From Mauremys mutica (lineage: Eukaryota > Chordata > Testudines > Geoemydidae), in assembly GCF_020497125.1 (NCBI RefSeq), contig NC_059089.1, positions 28,662,282-28,726,281 of the forward strand: 64,000 nt of DNA. The letters run 5' to 3'. Below the pieces are notes generated by a model. It saw nothing but the letters and a program-made list of their open reading frames with translations, searched no databases and had not been told where the DNA came from. Within the stretch, counting starts at the first letter, position 1. Every line of letters starts with the position of its first letter. This document shows positions 11,937-24,208 of this stretch, one piece after another. The position numbers and the translations under genes are program-made.

Positions 11937-12146
11937 CCAATAATGTCAATTTGCCTCTGCACTACCACAAATTCGATTCAGCAAGGTCATTTTAGCGCTA
12001 CTCCCCTCACCAGGGAGGAGTACGGAAGTCAATTTTAAGAGTCCTTTAGGTCGATGGAACGGGGTTGCTTGCGTAGAGGCATTAATTATAAAATCAACCT
12101 AACACAGCTAAATTTGACCTAACCCTGTATTGTAGACCAGGGCTAA

Positions 12147-14868
12147 GAGCCCCTATCTCATTTGCAGGCTGTTTCACAAAATTTAAGCAAGAGCTGCTGA
12201 CATTAGATGCTTCCAACTACATCACATCTGAACTCTCCATTCCCTGAGATCCTCCACCTGTGGGGCTCTCCCAGCTGGCACAGTTCATCCTGTGTGCCCA
12301 AAAGATACACAGGGACCTTCTTTTCAATTTTTTAAAGTTGAAACATTCTCAGAAGAGCTGATGTGGGTATTCACATTTTATTAAAAACGGCCCTGCGCTG
12401 GGGGGGACCAGCCTGGGAGCAGCACTATTAGACTTGGGGGAGAGGTGCAGCAAGTCTTCCAGAACTGTATGCACAAGCCAGGAAAAGCTAGATAGAAACA
12501 TCAGTGTAGGAAACACTTTCTTGTCCTGACCCATAGCAGATGCTACCAATAGTACAGAGCTTTAAAGATATTTCTCCAGGAACGTTCCACTCAGCTGCGT
12601 CTGTTCCATCCTAGTGCTGCTACTGCATTGAAAATCAAGTTGTATTACCTAGTGATGTGCATACAATATGTCATTTATTAACCAGAAAACACTATTGCAA
12701 GTGTATGTAAAGCCAACATTTTAAACCAGTTTTCACAGCTCAGGCAGTCTTAACATTTGCATTTGCAGCTGCGTCTTCTGCAGAGGATTGCAGGCCCTAG
12801 AGAAATCACATTGTGTTGTCTGGGCTCTGCATTGTAGCCCACTCAGCTACAGACAGCGATGCCACATTACTCCTACTTTACACACATGGATCCTTCCTTT
12901 TCATGCCTCCTACACGGCAGCATCAGTTTTCACTAGGATTTTTGGCTACATAATTGCCAACACATACAGCTCCCCCAGTGACAGCACCAGTGGAAGCTAC
13001 AGTGTAGACAAGACTCATATGGGCTCAAACACAAACCCCTACTCTCAGCAGTGTTAGACATGTGGTAAAAATGCCTGAGCCTTGTCTACACTACAGCTTC
13101 CAGTTTCTGAGAATCCTAGTGCAGACCAGACCAAAGAGCTTGGCTTATGAGTCACAGACCTAATTGTATTGCACAAGCTGCCTCATGATGAGCTTAGGCG
13201 GCACTGAATGGACATTCCATGGCCAGGCTGAGCACTCTCTCTTTTTTAATTTCTTTGGCAGAGGGCTTCAATGCCAAATCCCACTCAGAATCAGTTTCAA
13301 TGGCTGAATTATGATCTGTAGAAAACACTTGATGCAGAGTGAAAATATTAATAAGCCCCAAGCACTACTTTCCCCACTGCAGTATATACCATGGGGGTGA
13401 GAGTAACAGAACCTGGAACAGATGAGAATGATTGTGTACTGGCTGTTCTACACATCATGCTTTCAGCTCCATGCAGACCACTTTCCTTTTAGTGCCAGGA
13501 AGGCTCAGATAGGTCCCTGCCTATCCCTGACTGTGGATAAGAAATGAAGCATTTTTTTCTTGTCTGCGTTAGCCAGCCTGTTTGTAACATGCTGTGTTAT
13601 GCTGCATAAAGTCAGAAAGCCAGAACAATGCAGCCTCTGTTGTTGTTTTCTTTTTTAGTTGGCCTATCCCCTGTCTGCAGACAGCAGGTATCCTGTTGGA
13701 ATTCTTTGTGGGTCGTTTAAGCATCTGGTACTCATGAAATGCCGGGCTTTATGAACTCCCCTCCCCCTCCAAATCCTGCAATACTGACCCACCTTGTATC
13801 TGGAGAAGTTCGATGGGACTTAATTTCTCTCCTCAATGAACACCATGGTCAGGAACTTGGCAGTTTCAGTTCTTTGCCTTCATCATCTGTGTTCAAGGCT
13901 GCAAATATCTCCAATGTGTCTCCTGTCACCATGAACGGGATGTGGAGTCTGTTTCCCATTGGGAATTTTAATGCCCTCCTTTGATATCTTCTTTAAAGTT
14001 TGTTTCTTTTGTTGGTGGGTGGCTGTTATGAGGTGTTAACAGGCATCTAGCAGAGACATCATTTGTGGTGGGAGGAGCAGTGTGGATTCGCAGCACTTCT
14101 TTTCCAGTTATTCATCTTAATTGTGTCAGCTTCTACGTTGATTGGTTCAAAGGGTTCTGACTCTGAATGCTTGCTTTCTGGTTTTTATTTCCCCCCTTGT
14201 CTGCATTTCCTAATTCTCTACTCTGGTCCCCATTTTTTTGGGATTTCCTTATCCAAGTGACGCTTTGGGGATACTTTGATGTTTCTGATGTATGGCTATG
14301 TTTAGCTTAATGTGCATCATCCCTGCTTATCCCGGCTTCTTGCAAACAGTACAACCTGATGAATAAGGCTGCATATATTGTGCCATCCTATCTCCTACCA
14401 GAGCCCATGATCAAATAATACAGAGCAATCTGATAGGACCTTAAAAAGCAAGCCACGTGCCATTGTCCCATTACAGCAAAGGGCATGTGTGTTTGTGCCA
14501 CTGCCCTCGACGGTATGGAACTTTGTGATATGTATATCATTGCCCTCTACTGAATGAATTTTGGGAAATCCTCACTGAGAATGGGCCCATGGTTTCAGAA
14601 TCCAAGTTCAGGAGTTCTCTTCCACATGCTGTCTGTTTGCAGTTAACTGATGACTATGGCATCTGGGAATGTTTGCAGCCATGGAACATTACAACCACTG
14701 TTACTCTTAGAGTAGGGAATTATCAGCCATTCTTGCCTGCTGCTAGTTATTTTAGGTTCATTATTATGTTGACTAAGAAATTATAGTTTGTAGGGAAAAA
14801 AATTCTTGTTGATTGTTAACTATTTTCAGTGCTGTTTAAGTAACTGACTGCAGTAACTAGCGACAAGT
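12147..14868. other. Intergenic, no supported feature
   Basis: Short fragments containing TGTAGAC/GTCTACACT near 13000 and 13085 resemble ends of MITEs like those elsewhere in the window, but no pair of ends with a duplication could be drawn. No exon seen. Confidence 0.4.
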
Positions 14869-14876
14869 ATGATTAG

Positions 14877-15021
14877 CAGAGCCAGTTCCAGGCAGCAGCA
14901 GAGGAAGCACGTGCCTGGGGTGGCACATGCTAAGTGGTGGCATTCTGTCCATTCTTGGGGTGGAACAGTCCAGGCAGGTTTTTTTTTCCTTGGGGCGGCA
15001 AAAATGGTAGAGACAGCCCTG
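14877..15021. mobile_element. 145-bp hAT-type MITE
   Basis: Perfect 8-bp duplication ATGATTAG at 14869-14876 and 15022-15029, which fits the hAT preference NTNNNNAN. Ends CAGAGCCAGTTCC and complement CAGGGCTGTCTC are imperfect inverted repeats. The interior has the GGGGTGGCAC / GGGGCGGCAA motifs shared by several turtle hAT MITEs. Non-coding. Confidence 0.8.
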
Positions 15022-15029
15022 ATGATTAG

Positions 15030-15295
15030 CCACTTTCATCTCAAGGAATAAACATAAGACTGAACACACAGAAAGACAGCCTATCCCTAAGCTGCAAGTG
15101 CAGACAGAGAGAGCTGCTGACTTGACTCAGGCTTCAATGCAAGATAATAGATCCAGCTGTGTTTGGGAAGCTCTCATACCTTCAGCTGCTGCCTTTGGAA
15201 ACAGAAGAATGGCTCTACATAAAGTTGACTTAGAAAATTACAAGTCCACTGAATTGTGCAGTTCTGTGGTACATAAAAGCTGTTGTTAATCTATT

Positions 15296-15326
<31 letters not shown>

Positions 15327-18300
15327 AAATAGCTCATGGACTATTCTGCATTAAAGTTTTGAACAAATCTCATTTTATTTGTGGTGAACAGGCATGAGTA
15401 ATAACTTCCTCTGAAGAGAAATCTCAGACCAGTTGCTGCTACCCAGGGCTGAAGTAGTCTGTGGGGGTTTTGAAGCAGTCTGTGGATGTTTCTAGGTCAG
15501 CCTTAGCTGCTTTGTGTGCCAGTTTAAAGTGAAACTAACTGCAATGAATTGGAGAACATTTAAATGCTAAGACGAAGGTGAAAAGGCAGCAAATCACTAA
15601 GCCTGATACAGGCAAACTACTTTTCATTAGTTTAGGTTGGTTATTGTTTTATTTTAGTGCTGAATAAATTCTCCATCAGGTGTCTGTGCCTGGAGTCAAA
15701 GTGCCATTTGGGGGTGATTGCAGCTTATCACAGGTGCATATACTCAGTGGACAAAGAAGCTGGCCTGACAATAAGGAGGCCAAAGCTGACAGTGTTCTGC
15801 TAAATTCTTCATCTCTCTAGTCAATACTATGAGTAAAGCTTGTCTTGGCTGACTGCAGAATGCTTAGCAGTATTAAGCTATTTGAAATCTGTGCACAGTA
15901 ATAAAGCCAAACAGCAGAAGATCAATCATGGCACAATACCAGGAACAGGGAGAAGAAAGCCAGCAAGGCCATAACTTGAAAATGTAGAAGAAATTGAGCT
16001 TTCCCTCTAACGACCACAGTCTAAAACTAACCACTGTGGGGATATGGAGGGAATTCACCAACAAAGGACATTCACCCCCAAATGCTGAAAACATGACAAC
16101 CTGGATGCTGTCATGCCAGCTCAGTCCAGCTGCCTTGATATCTTACCTCCAGAGCTGGCCAAGACTTGATGCTTCAAAGAATGCTGAATGAATCTCTAGA
16201 AGGGATCTGGCAAAGTCATCAATGTTGCAGGTTGGAGCCTCAGTTGGAGTCTTCAGTTGCTCCTTTTCTCCTTCCCATTTTCTAAATGTAAACGAGTCAG
16301 TTATAAAGCAAATCTCAGTTTTCAAGGAGAAATATGATTCCAATTAGGTACAGTATGAGCTGTCCTTACTAATGCCAATGGAAAAAATTCAGCCCTGGCA
16401 TAAGGGGGCACAATTCCACTGGAGCCCATGTAGATCCCATCCCAACTGAATTGAGCCTGTGTCTAACTTTGATTATAGATACATAGGTGTTAGTGAGTTT
16501 TAGCACTATTATTCTGCCTCAGCACAAAGCTGCTCAGCGGTGCAGAATAACATCAGTGCAACTGCACGCCAGCCTTTGGAGCCCTCGCACATAATTCATA
16601 GGCTGTCCAACTTAAGCCAGCAATTTTTGCCAAACAAGTGTCTAAGAGTTTCAATTCAGAGTTCCCTGCTGGGAAAATAAGTACTTTTCCCCCCTTATTT
16701 TCATTAGTTTTAAGAAATACATTTAAAGGATTTTATTCTGTAATGAGAGTATTTCTTCTAAAGAGCTGAGCAGTTGGCAGCATTATTACACAAAAGGAAT
16801 ATTGCAAGTGTTTGGCTGTAGAGATCATGAGTATCACACTTCAAAACAATTTCCTTCAGCATTGGAAATGGCATTTCCATTTTCCAGTTAGTAAAAGTAA
16901 GCACTTTACTTTTTTTTTGGTTTGGTTTGGTTTGTTTAAAATGAGCCAGAAAGAGAACCGTTCCAACAGTTCAGTTCAGTGTCAGGAGTGGCCAGGTGCT
17001 ACCAGGTGGGAATAGAGTAAGGTTCCAATCATTGACACTAGCTTCTGGACTGTCACCACTTGGCTGTGTGATAGAAGCAAAGAGTGCAGCTGCCATGGGG
17101 TAGGAAGCCATTCCAGTGGCACATGAATAATCTTCCTTGGCCCTTTAGACCCTGATGCAGTGATCCTTGGGCATCAGGATAGAAGCCTTTTGCAGGTGGC
17201 TGTGAAGCGTCCCCAAAGGTCCCTAACACAATGGGAACTGTCAATAGCCAAATATTTTTTTTTTAAAATAAAGCTCATTCTTCATAGAACAATATGAAGA
17301 GAGAGAAGATAATGAGCCACCTGCAGCCTCCACATAAGAGGTATCCAAGGGCTAATCAGTTTCTAGAGCTGAGCCAAATATTTTATCTCTACAGAAGATC
17401 CCCAGTAAGTGAAAGATACCAGCTGAGTTGTCAACCAGTGTTAGTGGTGACTGTGCCCACCTCCTTTCCTGCTTATTTGCTTTGTATGGACAAGAGAGAA
17501 AACAAAGCCAGTTACCAATAACAACAGCAACAAAACCTGCCTGGAATCTGAATCTGGCATATTAATAAAACAAGCTCTACCTTTGAAAGAATCTTGTGCA
17601 GATATTGACATTATTAGCACCTAATCTGCCAAGAACAATAAAGCATATGGGGCCAAACTCAAATAAACAAACTCCAGTGCCTCATAGCTACAGGGAAACC
17701 TCACAATTAGGCTGCTCAATGCAAGTATCTCACTAATTGATGTATTTTACAGTTCTATTATTCCCATTTTAATGCTGTTTATAACAAATCCACTAGCCAT
17801 GAGGCCCCTGTTTGTGCTGCAATTAAAATGCAAAGCAAACTTGGACATGCTAATAACAGATAATTAAACCCCAGCACTTGGCTCAGCATCCAATATGCTA
17901 TTGTACTTTTGCTGTGGCTGCAGATCCCAAAGTGAAGTTTCAATATTTACAAGTCTCAAGAAACACGGTGGAGAGCCAAGATGATGATGTGTTTGTTTAT
18001 ACTCAAGAGTTTGCTCCAAAGATCTATATACTTAAGGGAAACTAGAATAAATAGCTAAAACAATACTAGTTATGCAATTCCCATTTGCTTTCTTTGTAAA
18101 ACAGAAATTCTGATTTAATAATATAGCCCAAGCATACAGCATAGCTCCTGGAGTCAGCATGAGTTTGACACACATAATGACTGCAGGATTGGCCACAGCT
18201 ACATAAAGGAAATCCAGAATGTTTTTCGGGCCGTATTCCCAGTTAATCATAACTAGCAGTGCAAACTGATTTTACCTTTAGAATTACAAGTTCCTCTGCA

Positions 18301-18544
18301 CAAAACTACACCAAAAAAACAAGCAAAAAAGCCCTACAGTCTTTAAATTAAATATTACAGGATTACATTGCACAATATATATATTAATAACAAAACAGGT
18401 GATATGTTGGGGACTCATTTATTGGCTCTGATTGAGAAATAATTTTTAAAAATGCAGACCTGCAAATGATGCCCACAGCTAGTCTACATAACCATGTATT
18501 CGGATTATTGTTATTCTCATTTTCCTCTCCTGCAGCCCATCCTT
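15030..18544. other. Intergenic; candidate conserved noncoding stretch 17.5-18.0 kb
   Basis: No exon recognised. A (CT)n(CA)n microsatellite sits at 15296-15326. The segment 17550-17950 is repeat-free to the eye and rich in ATTA/TAATTA and ACAATAAAG-like words (homeodomain and SOX-type motifs), so it is a candidate enhancer. This is inference only. Confidence 0.3.
15296..15326. repeat. (CT)n(CA)n microsatellite
   Basis: A short CT run passes directly into a CA dinucleotide run of about ten units. Confidence 0.9.
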
Positions 18545-18695
18545 TGGGTGCTACAACTACTTGTTACATCTTATCTTCATTTAGATTGTAACTCTTTTGG
18601 GCTAGGACTGTCTTTTACTGTATGTCTGTTCAGTACCCAAGACAGTGACTGGGCCTTGATCCTGACTGAGGCCTCTTGCATAATATTGTAATGTA
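18545..18695 (+). repeat. Ancient L3/CR1-like 3' fragment
   Basis: Contains the degraded sequence order TTAGATTGTAACTCTTT, GGGCTAGGACTGTCTTTTA, then TGTAATGTATA. This is seen in ancient amniote LINE/SINE tails, and other copies here are at 35255, 52595 and 60050. The family assignment is tentative. Confidence 0.4.
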
Positions 18696-18704
18696 TAAGG
18701 GGAC

Positions 18705-20340
18705 TGTTGTCCCCTTACTAACATTCAGTGGGGGTGTTTTGGCTGGCTAGCTCCCAGCACTAAAAAAATGGGGAGAAGCCAATGCTCCAGGTCAGCCTGA
18801 CTGACAAGGTGGGCAGGCTAATTAGGGAGTCAGGAGGCCAGGGTGGGTCCTGTCCTCCGTGTGAGCTGGAATTGCCTGGGTCAGACAGAGTGGGGCCGAG
18901 CTAAGGAGAGAGCAGGGGCCCAAGCTGAGCTAGGGAACAGAGCTGTGCCAGCCGAGGGGCCAGAAAAGCAGCCCAGGAAGCAGGTCAGAGCTGGGAGCAG
19001 AGTCACGGAAGCAGCCCACAGAGCAGACCTGTGCTGGGAGGAGAGCTGCAGCCACAGAGTCAGAGACACAGCCCAGGGAAAGCAGACCCTGTGCTGGCAG
19101 CAGAGCTGCAGCCACAGAGACAGAGGGGCCAGAGAAGCAGGGGCGGCTCTACGTTTTTGGCCGCCCCAAGCAGTCATGCCCGGGAGGCGCCCCGGAGCCG
19201 CGGGAGCAGCGGACCTCCCGCAGGCATGACTGAGGAGGGTCTGCTGGTCGTGCGGCTCGGCTGGACCTCCCGCAGCTGCGGACGGTTCGCAGGTCCGGTG
19301 GCTCCGCTGGAGCTGCCGCAGTCATGCCTGCGGGAGGTCCACTGGAGCCGCGGGACGAGCGCCCCCTCCGCAGTCATGCCTGCGGCAGGTCCGGTCGTCC
19401 CAGGGCTCCGGTGGACCTCCCGCAGGCATGACTGCGGCAGGTCCGCCGGCCCAGCCTGCCGCCCCCCCGGGAAAGGGCCGCCCCACGCGCGTGCTTGCCG
19501 CCCTGGGGTCTAGAGCCGGCCCTGCAGAGAAGCAGCCCAGGGGGCTGGAGGCAGAGCAGCAGCATCAGTGCTGAGACAGAGTGGAGCTGGAGCTAGAACA
19601 GTGGCACTGGTGCTGGAGCAGTCTGAAGCCGGGTGTGGTGAGCAACTGGGGCCAGCCAAAGGGGGACCCTGGGCAAAGGGCCCAGCACCGAAAGACACCC
19701 CCAGCCAAGGGTCCTTGCAGGCCAGACTGGGAGGGGGATCTTAATCCGACGGGGCTGACGCTGGGAAGAAGGGTCCCACCACCCAAAGCCCGGAGGTGTG
19801 TAGACACCCCCAGAGCAAGTGTCCAACCCGCAGCATCCCTGCAGCACAGCCAGGGCCTGACAAGGAGGCCTGGATCTACAAGGAACAGACTGTGAACTGC
19901 CCTGACATTTCAGAGACATTGTTTGTGATGTTCCCTGCCACAGAGCGGGGTGATGTGTTTTCCTTTAACCTTTCCCATTTTTCCTTATTCTTTTTTAAAT
20001 TAATTGTTGATTAAATAACTTGTATTTGCTTTAAATTGTATGTAATGATCAGTGGGTCAGGGAACTGTCCAGTGCAGAGAGAGCACCCCAGAGTGGGGAC
20101 ACCCTAGCCCCTGTCCTAGGTGACCACAGCAGGGTTGGGGGTCAAGCCCCCCAGGAATCCTGGGCCCAGCCATGTCAGGGTTACAAGGACTTTGCCAGAC
20201 AGGAGAGTGGAGGGGGAGTCCTCAAGGGCAGGGAGGCTCTGGGTAAAGGGAGTGGGAGCAAGGACTCAGATCCTTCCACTTGCCCATTTCACCAGGGTAG
20301 TGCAGAAGCCAGGAAAGTTCCCCACAATAGCAGGACTATT
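18705..20340 (+). mobile_element. Probable LTR-type repeat, interrupted by a hAT element
   Basis: About 1.25 kb without the insert. It begins near TGTTGTCCCCTTACTAAC, continues as a purine-rich, AGCAGAGC-rich body with repeated GAAGCAGCCC words, and carries a T-rich stretch and TTAATTGTTGATTAAATAAC (about 19,990-20,040) before a GC-rich tail. It resembles a repeat I have seen in many turtle sequences, in LTR style (TG start, internal AATAAC-type A-rich site). No gag, pol or env frame is present, so it would be a solo LTR. Ends and class are uncertain and no flanking duplication was identified. Frames across it are not taken as genes. Confidence 0.45.
19138..19524. mobile_element. 387-bp CpG-rich hAT-type element
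   Basis: Perfect duplication CAGAGAAG at 19130-19137 and 19525-19532. Ends CAGGGGCGGCTCTA and complement CAGGGCCGGCTCTA are nearly perfect inverted repeats. The interior carries a recurring 22-bp word (CAGTCATGCCTGCGGGAGGT plus CC) in both orientations: 19211-19232 (reverse), 19319-19340, 19371-19392 and 19413-19434 (reverse), with a diverged copy from 19171. It splits the LTR-like repeat, so it is younger. Non-coding. Confidence 0.85.
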
Positions 20341-20394
20341 CTCCCGCGTACAAATGCAAATACCGAGTCACTAGAATGTTACTGTATAAATGGC

Positions 20395-20520
20395 TACAGT
20401 GGTGTTGTAGCTGTATCGGTCACTGGATATTACAGAGACAAGGTGGATGAGGTAAGTTAATTGGACCAGTTTCTGTTGGTGAGCGAGCTTGTCTCTATTA
20501 CCTCACCCAAGTTGTCTCAC
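20395..20520 (+). repeat. Interspersed SINE/MITE-like repeat fragment
   Basis: Reads TGTTGTAGCTGTATCGGTC, GGATATTACAGAGACAAGGT, GGATGAGGTAA, then TTGGACCAGTTTCTGTTGGT. I associate this sequence order with a widespread reptile repeat family. The class (SINE or palindromic MITE) is not settled from this fragment. The end near 20500 (GACAAG complement) suggests partial self-complementarity. Confidence 0.5.
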
Positions 20521-20932
20521 TGTATAAATGCTTGTTCAAAACGTTATGCAAAAGTGCAAGACAGCAGTCTAATGTGGCATGCCGCTTCCATGTGGATCGT
20601 TCCATAATACAAAGAGCAAATGCAAAATGTCCTAATCGGCGAAGTATCTGCTGGATGAAAGAAGAAATCATTTCTGAAAATAAGTTTAAGATTTTTGAAG
20701 GTAAATGTAGATATAGAAAGAGCAGCTTTCAGCTGCAACAAACTCCTAGCCTACAAGAGATCGTGGAGACAAGAGGAGCCAGAAATCAAAGATATCAGGG
20801 AGTTTCCCTGATGTATCCATCAACACAAGGGAAGATAAAAAGAGGAGATACTTGTAGCTCTGCACTCTTACATTCACTACTACATAACAGGATACCCTAG
20901 ATGGCTTCATTAACATGGTGCTTAGTTATTGA
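20521..20932. other. Intergenic, no supported feature
   Basis: A 122-codon frame (20532-20900) begins at a non-ATG codon and shows no domain, so it was not accepted. Confidence 0.4.
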
Positions 20933-20940
20933 CTCTAAAT

Positions 20941-21818
20941 CAGGGGGTGGGCAAACTTTTTGGACTGAGGGCCATATCTGGGTATGGAAATTGTATGGTG
21001 GGTCATGAATGCTCATGAATTTAACAATTTGGAGATATTCAAATAAACTTTATTTAATAAAGATACATTTTAGTGGAAATAAACATAAAACCTTACTTAC
21101 TATTATAAATAAACCACCATAACAATGTATTACAATAATTAAACCAAACTTAGTCCCTTTCCACACCCTTTCTCTGTAGCCTGGATTTGTCGGGCGTCAG
21201 CTTCCATTCACTGGAACTCATTAAGATTCACCAGTCCCCTGCTCTCAGAAATCTCCTCCCACGTAAGTCCCGACAGCCCACAACTTTGAAAACTGCCATT
21301 GAGCACTCCCTGGCCAACTACTTTTTGTTTTATCCTCAACAATGGAAAATTAAAACTACTAAAACATCAGAGTCACCTAAGCCAACAAGTAGCAGGCACG
21401 TGGGCTTGCACGTTCCCAGGCTTTGATGGCGCCTGAGGCACATTTGGGTTGTGCAGCTGGAGTAATGTGTATGCCCTCATGCCTGTCACACAGGTTCTGA
21501 ACATGCAGGCGCGCCGGGAAACATGCAGGCAAGCCTCGACCCTGCTCCCCAGCTGGAGTGCCAGGTGGGCGCAGCAGGGCAAGCCCCCGACCCTGCTCCC
21601 CTGGGCGGGGGTGCAGCGGGGCAAGCCCCCGAGCCCACTCCCCGGCTGTAGAGCTGGAGTGAGGCAAGCCCCTGACTCTGCTCCCCAGCGGGATCACTAG
21701 GTGGGTGGAGCGGGGCAAGCCCCCGGCCCCGCTCCCAGTGGGAGCAGGGCAATGGAGCTCAAGGGCCTGATTAAAAAGTCTGACGGGCTGGACGTGGCCC
21801 GTAGTTTGCCCGCCCTTG
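20941..21818. mobile_element. 878-bp hAT-type element with internal minisatellite
   Basis: Perfect duplication CTCTAAAT at 20933-20940 and 21819-21826 (fits NTNNNNAN). Ends CAGGGGGTGGGCAAAC and complement CAAGGGCGGGCAAAC are inverted repeats. The left half is AT-rich (ATAAACTTTATTTAATAAAG), and the right half is GC-rich and contains a tandem array at 21545-21745. No transposase remnant was recognised. Confidence 0.85.
21545..21745. repeat. GC-rich minisatellite inside the hAT element
   Basis: About four imperfect units of roughly 45-50 bp, each with GGCAAGCCCC followed by GACCCTGCTCCCC-type text and a GGAGTG/GGGGTGCAG spacer. This makes the multi-frame ORFs here, which are not genes. Confidence 0.65.
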
Positions 21819-21826
21819 CTCTAAAT

Positions 21827-22117
21827 CCTACAGTCTTGAGGGATAGATGGCAGGTCACTTCAGAGAATGGTTTTGGAAGGTGAATCAGCAACACCATCTC
21901 AGTGTTTAGGGAGATAGCAATGGGAGCTGTTATGAATCTAGGCTGGGCGCCAATTCAAAGCACAAATCAAAGACTCCTTTTGAATGATGGGTCTTAGCAG
22001 TTTGAGCTTTGTTTTGGTGGGTTAAGATGCTGTTTCACGTATGGATGGAATTACAGCCCTAGAGTTAAAGGGCCAGGTATTAATTGTATCTGTATCGTTG
22101 ACCTTTTTCAGGAATCA
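21827..22117. other. Intergenic spacer
   Basis: Short unique-looking stretch between a hAT element and a CR1 copy. Nothing recognised. Confidence 0.4.
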
Positions 22118-23015
22118 TCATAAAATCATAGAATATGAGGGTTGGAAGGGACCTCAGGAGGTATCTAGTCCAACCCCCTGCTCAAAGCAGGACCAACCCC
22201 AACTAAATCATCCCAGCCAGGGCTTTGTCAAGCCTGACCTTAAAAATCTCTAAGGAAGGAGATTCCACCACCTCCCTAGGGAACCCATTCCAGTGCTTCA
22301 CCACCCTCCTAGTGAAATAATGTTTCCTCATACCCAACCTAAACCTCCTCCACTGCAACTTGAGACCATTACTCCTTGTTCTGTCATCGGGTACCACTGA
22401 GAACAGTCTAGATTTATCCTCTTTGGAACCCCCTTTCAGGGTAGTTGAAAGCAGCTATCAAATCCCCCCTCATTCTTTTCTTCTGCAGACTAAACAATCC
22501 CAGTTCCCTCAGCCTCTCCTCATAAGTCATGTGTTCCAGCCCACTAATAATTTTTGTTACCCTCCGCTGGACTCTCTCCAATTTTTCCACATTCTTCTTG
22601 TAGTGTGGGGCCCAAAACTGGACACAGATGAGGCCTCACCAATGCCGAATAGAGGGGAATGATCACATCCCTCAATCTGCTGGCAATGCCCCCCTACTTA
22701 TACAGCCCAAAATGCCATTAGCTTTTTTGGCAACAAGGGCACACTGTTGACTCATATCCAGCTTCTCATCCACTGTAACCCCCAGGTCCTTTTCTGCAGA
22801 ACTGCTGCCTAGACATTCGGTCCCTAGTCTGTAAAAGTGAATGGGATTCTTCTGTCCTAAGTGCAGAACTCTGCACTTGTCCTTGATAAACCCCATCAGG
22901 TTTCTTTTGACCCAATTCTCTAATTTGTCTAGGTCCCTCTGTATCCTATCCCTATCCTCCAGGGTATCTACCACTCCTCCCAGTTTAGTGTCATCTGCAA
23001 ACCTGCTGAGGGTGC
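22118..23015 (-). mobile_element. CR1 LINE, 5'-truncated, minus strand
   Basis: The left edge is the antisense CR1 3' end (AATCATAGAATATGAGGGTT). The minus strand carries the C-terminal reverse-transcriptase region: [21 protein letters not shown] and [19 protein letters not shown], then ANGILGCI, in one frame at 22974-22672. Downstream (22670-22120) the frame is broken by several changes. The copy is truncated before the catalytic YxDD motif, so it is dead. This is a turtle-type CR1. Confidence 0.9.
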
Positions 23016-24172
23016 TGAATCTGTTGCTTGATTAATGGCTCACCAAACCAAATGCTCAGCAAGGGTGCAGTGGCAAGCCAAAAAAGATGCAGAATTTCTG
23101 CCACAGTATTCTAGAGAAAAGATCCAAGACACATTTTCATAAGGATGATAGGATACATTGCAGTAATTGCTTGCAAACGATACCTAGCAATGGCACTCTG
23201 AGGCTTCACTCCAATGAGAAGGATTTAGTGGGAATAAGGAATCGTTGCTGTGCATGCCAGTGAGTGTGCTGAGTCCTCCACTGACCGCCCCCCGTCCCAA
23301 TGCTGTGGCTGGGATCCCTTTATACATGCACATTACTACAGCCAGGACTCTGGTAGGCAAGCCAAGAGGAAACCTCCTTGGCTGAGCTCATTTTAGCTGC
23401 ACATGTTTCTTATGTGCGTCACATGGGTGATTATTCACTTTTCACAGCCACATTTCCAGCTGTGGGAATCACACAAAGTTTCACACAGGCCAAACCAGAG
23501 GCTTCATGCAGCTGTTTGTCATTTCATCACTGACTCTATCCTTTCCCTTCTTCAGAATATTTTCCCTCCCTCTTGGTACTCTTCATCCATACCTACTCAC
23601 CCTCCTTTGTTATTTGCTACAATCCTGAACTCCCAGCTACTATGGAGTAAACACATTTTGGCATAACCTTGATGCAACAGTCCAGATGCTGGCTTTCATG
23701 CATCACTTCCTGACATGAGCCACAGTCTCCAGATGCCAACAGGACAAAAATCATTTCTCCCCTAGCAGCTGTCTCCTGAAAATGGTAAATGTTAGTGACT
23801 TTCCATTTCTCTCTGGACAGTTGTATATTAATTATAACTACACTGAACTGTTTCCTCAGTAAATAAGAATATTCCATTTTTTTTAAATATCCCCACAGTG
23901 TGAATAAAGGTTAATACTTGAGAAGAAGAGAAACATGCCGGAGAAACACATTTCATTCTGATATTTGCATAAGTGTCTGAAGAATAGTCTAATAATGCAG
24001 CAGTGAGAATTTTTACTGGACTTTATGGGAGTGGAAGCCTGTGGATCTCCCTAAGGTCAAGACAGGAGATGAGGTCTGCTAGCCACATCAATTCACAACT
24101 ACTATAGTACTAATTACAGCCCCATTGATCACCACAACAAAAAACAAGTTGGTCACATGGTTTGAACAAATG
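23016..24172. other. Intergenic, no supported feature
   Basis: No exon or recognised repeat. Confidence 0.4.

Positions 24173-24208
<36 letters not shown>

Larger units (their letters stand above)
9652..12143 (-). mobile_element. Harbinger-type DNA transposon, 2.5 kb, inactivated
   Basis: The ends form degenerate inverted repeats sharing GTCTACA followed by TTAGGTC (left: GTCTACACTGTGAAATTAGG; right: antisense of TTTGACCTAACCCTG then TGTAGAC). TAA at 9649-9651 and 12144-12146 fits the 3-bp TWA duplication of Harbinger elements. Inside lie two halves of a Myb/SANT-like accessory gene on the minus strand, of the kind PIF/Harbinger elements carry. No DDE transposase frame is present, so mobility would depend on another copy. 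A 123-bp hAT-like MITE is nested at 11814-11936. The edges are inferred from the TIR and TSD match and could move by a few bases. Confidence 0.7.

Noticed and set aside
19031..19513. 160-codon plus-strand frame
   Set aside because: It crosses the boundary between the LTR-like repeat and the hAT element, so it is an accident of insertion and GC richness.
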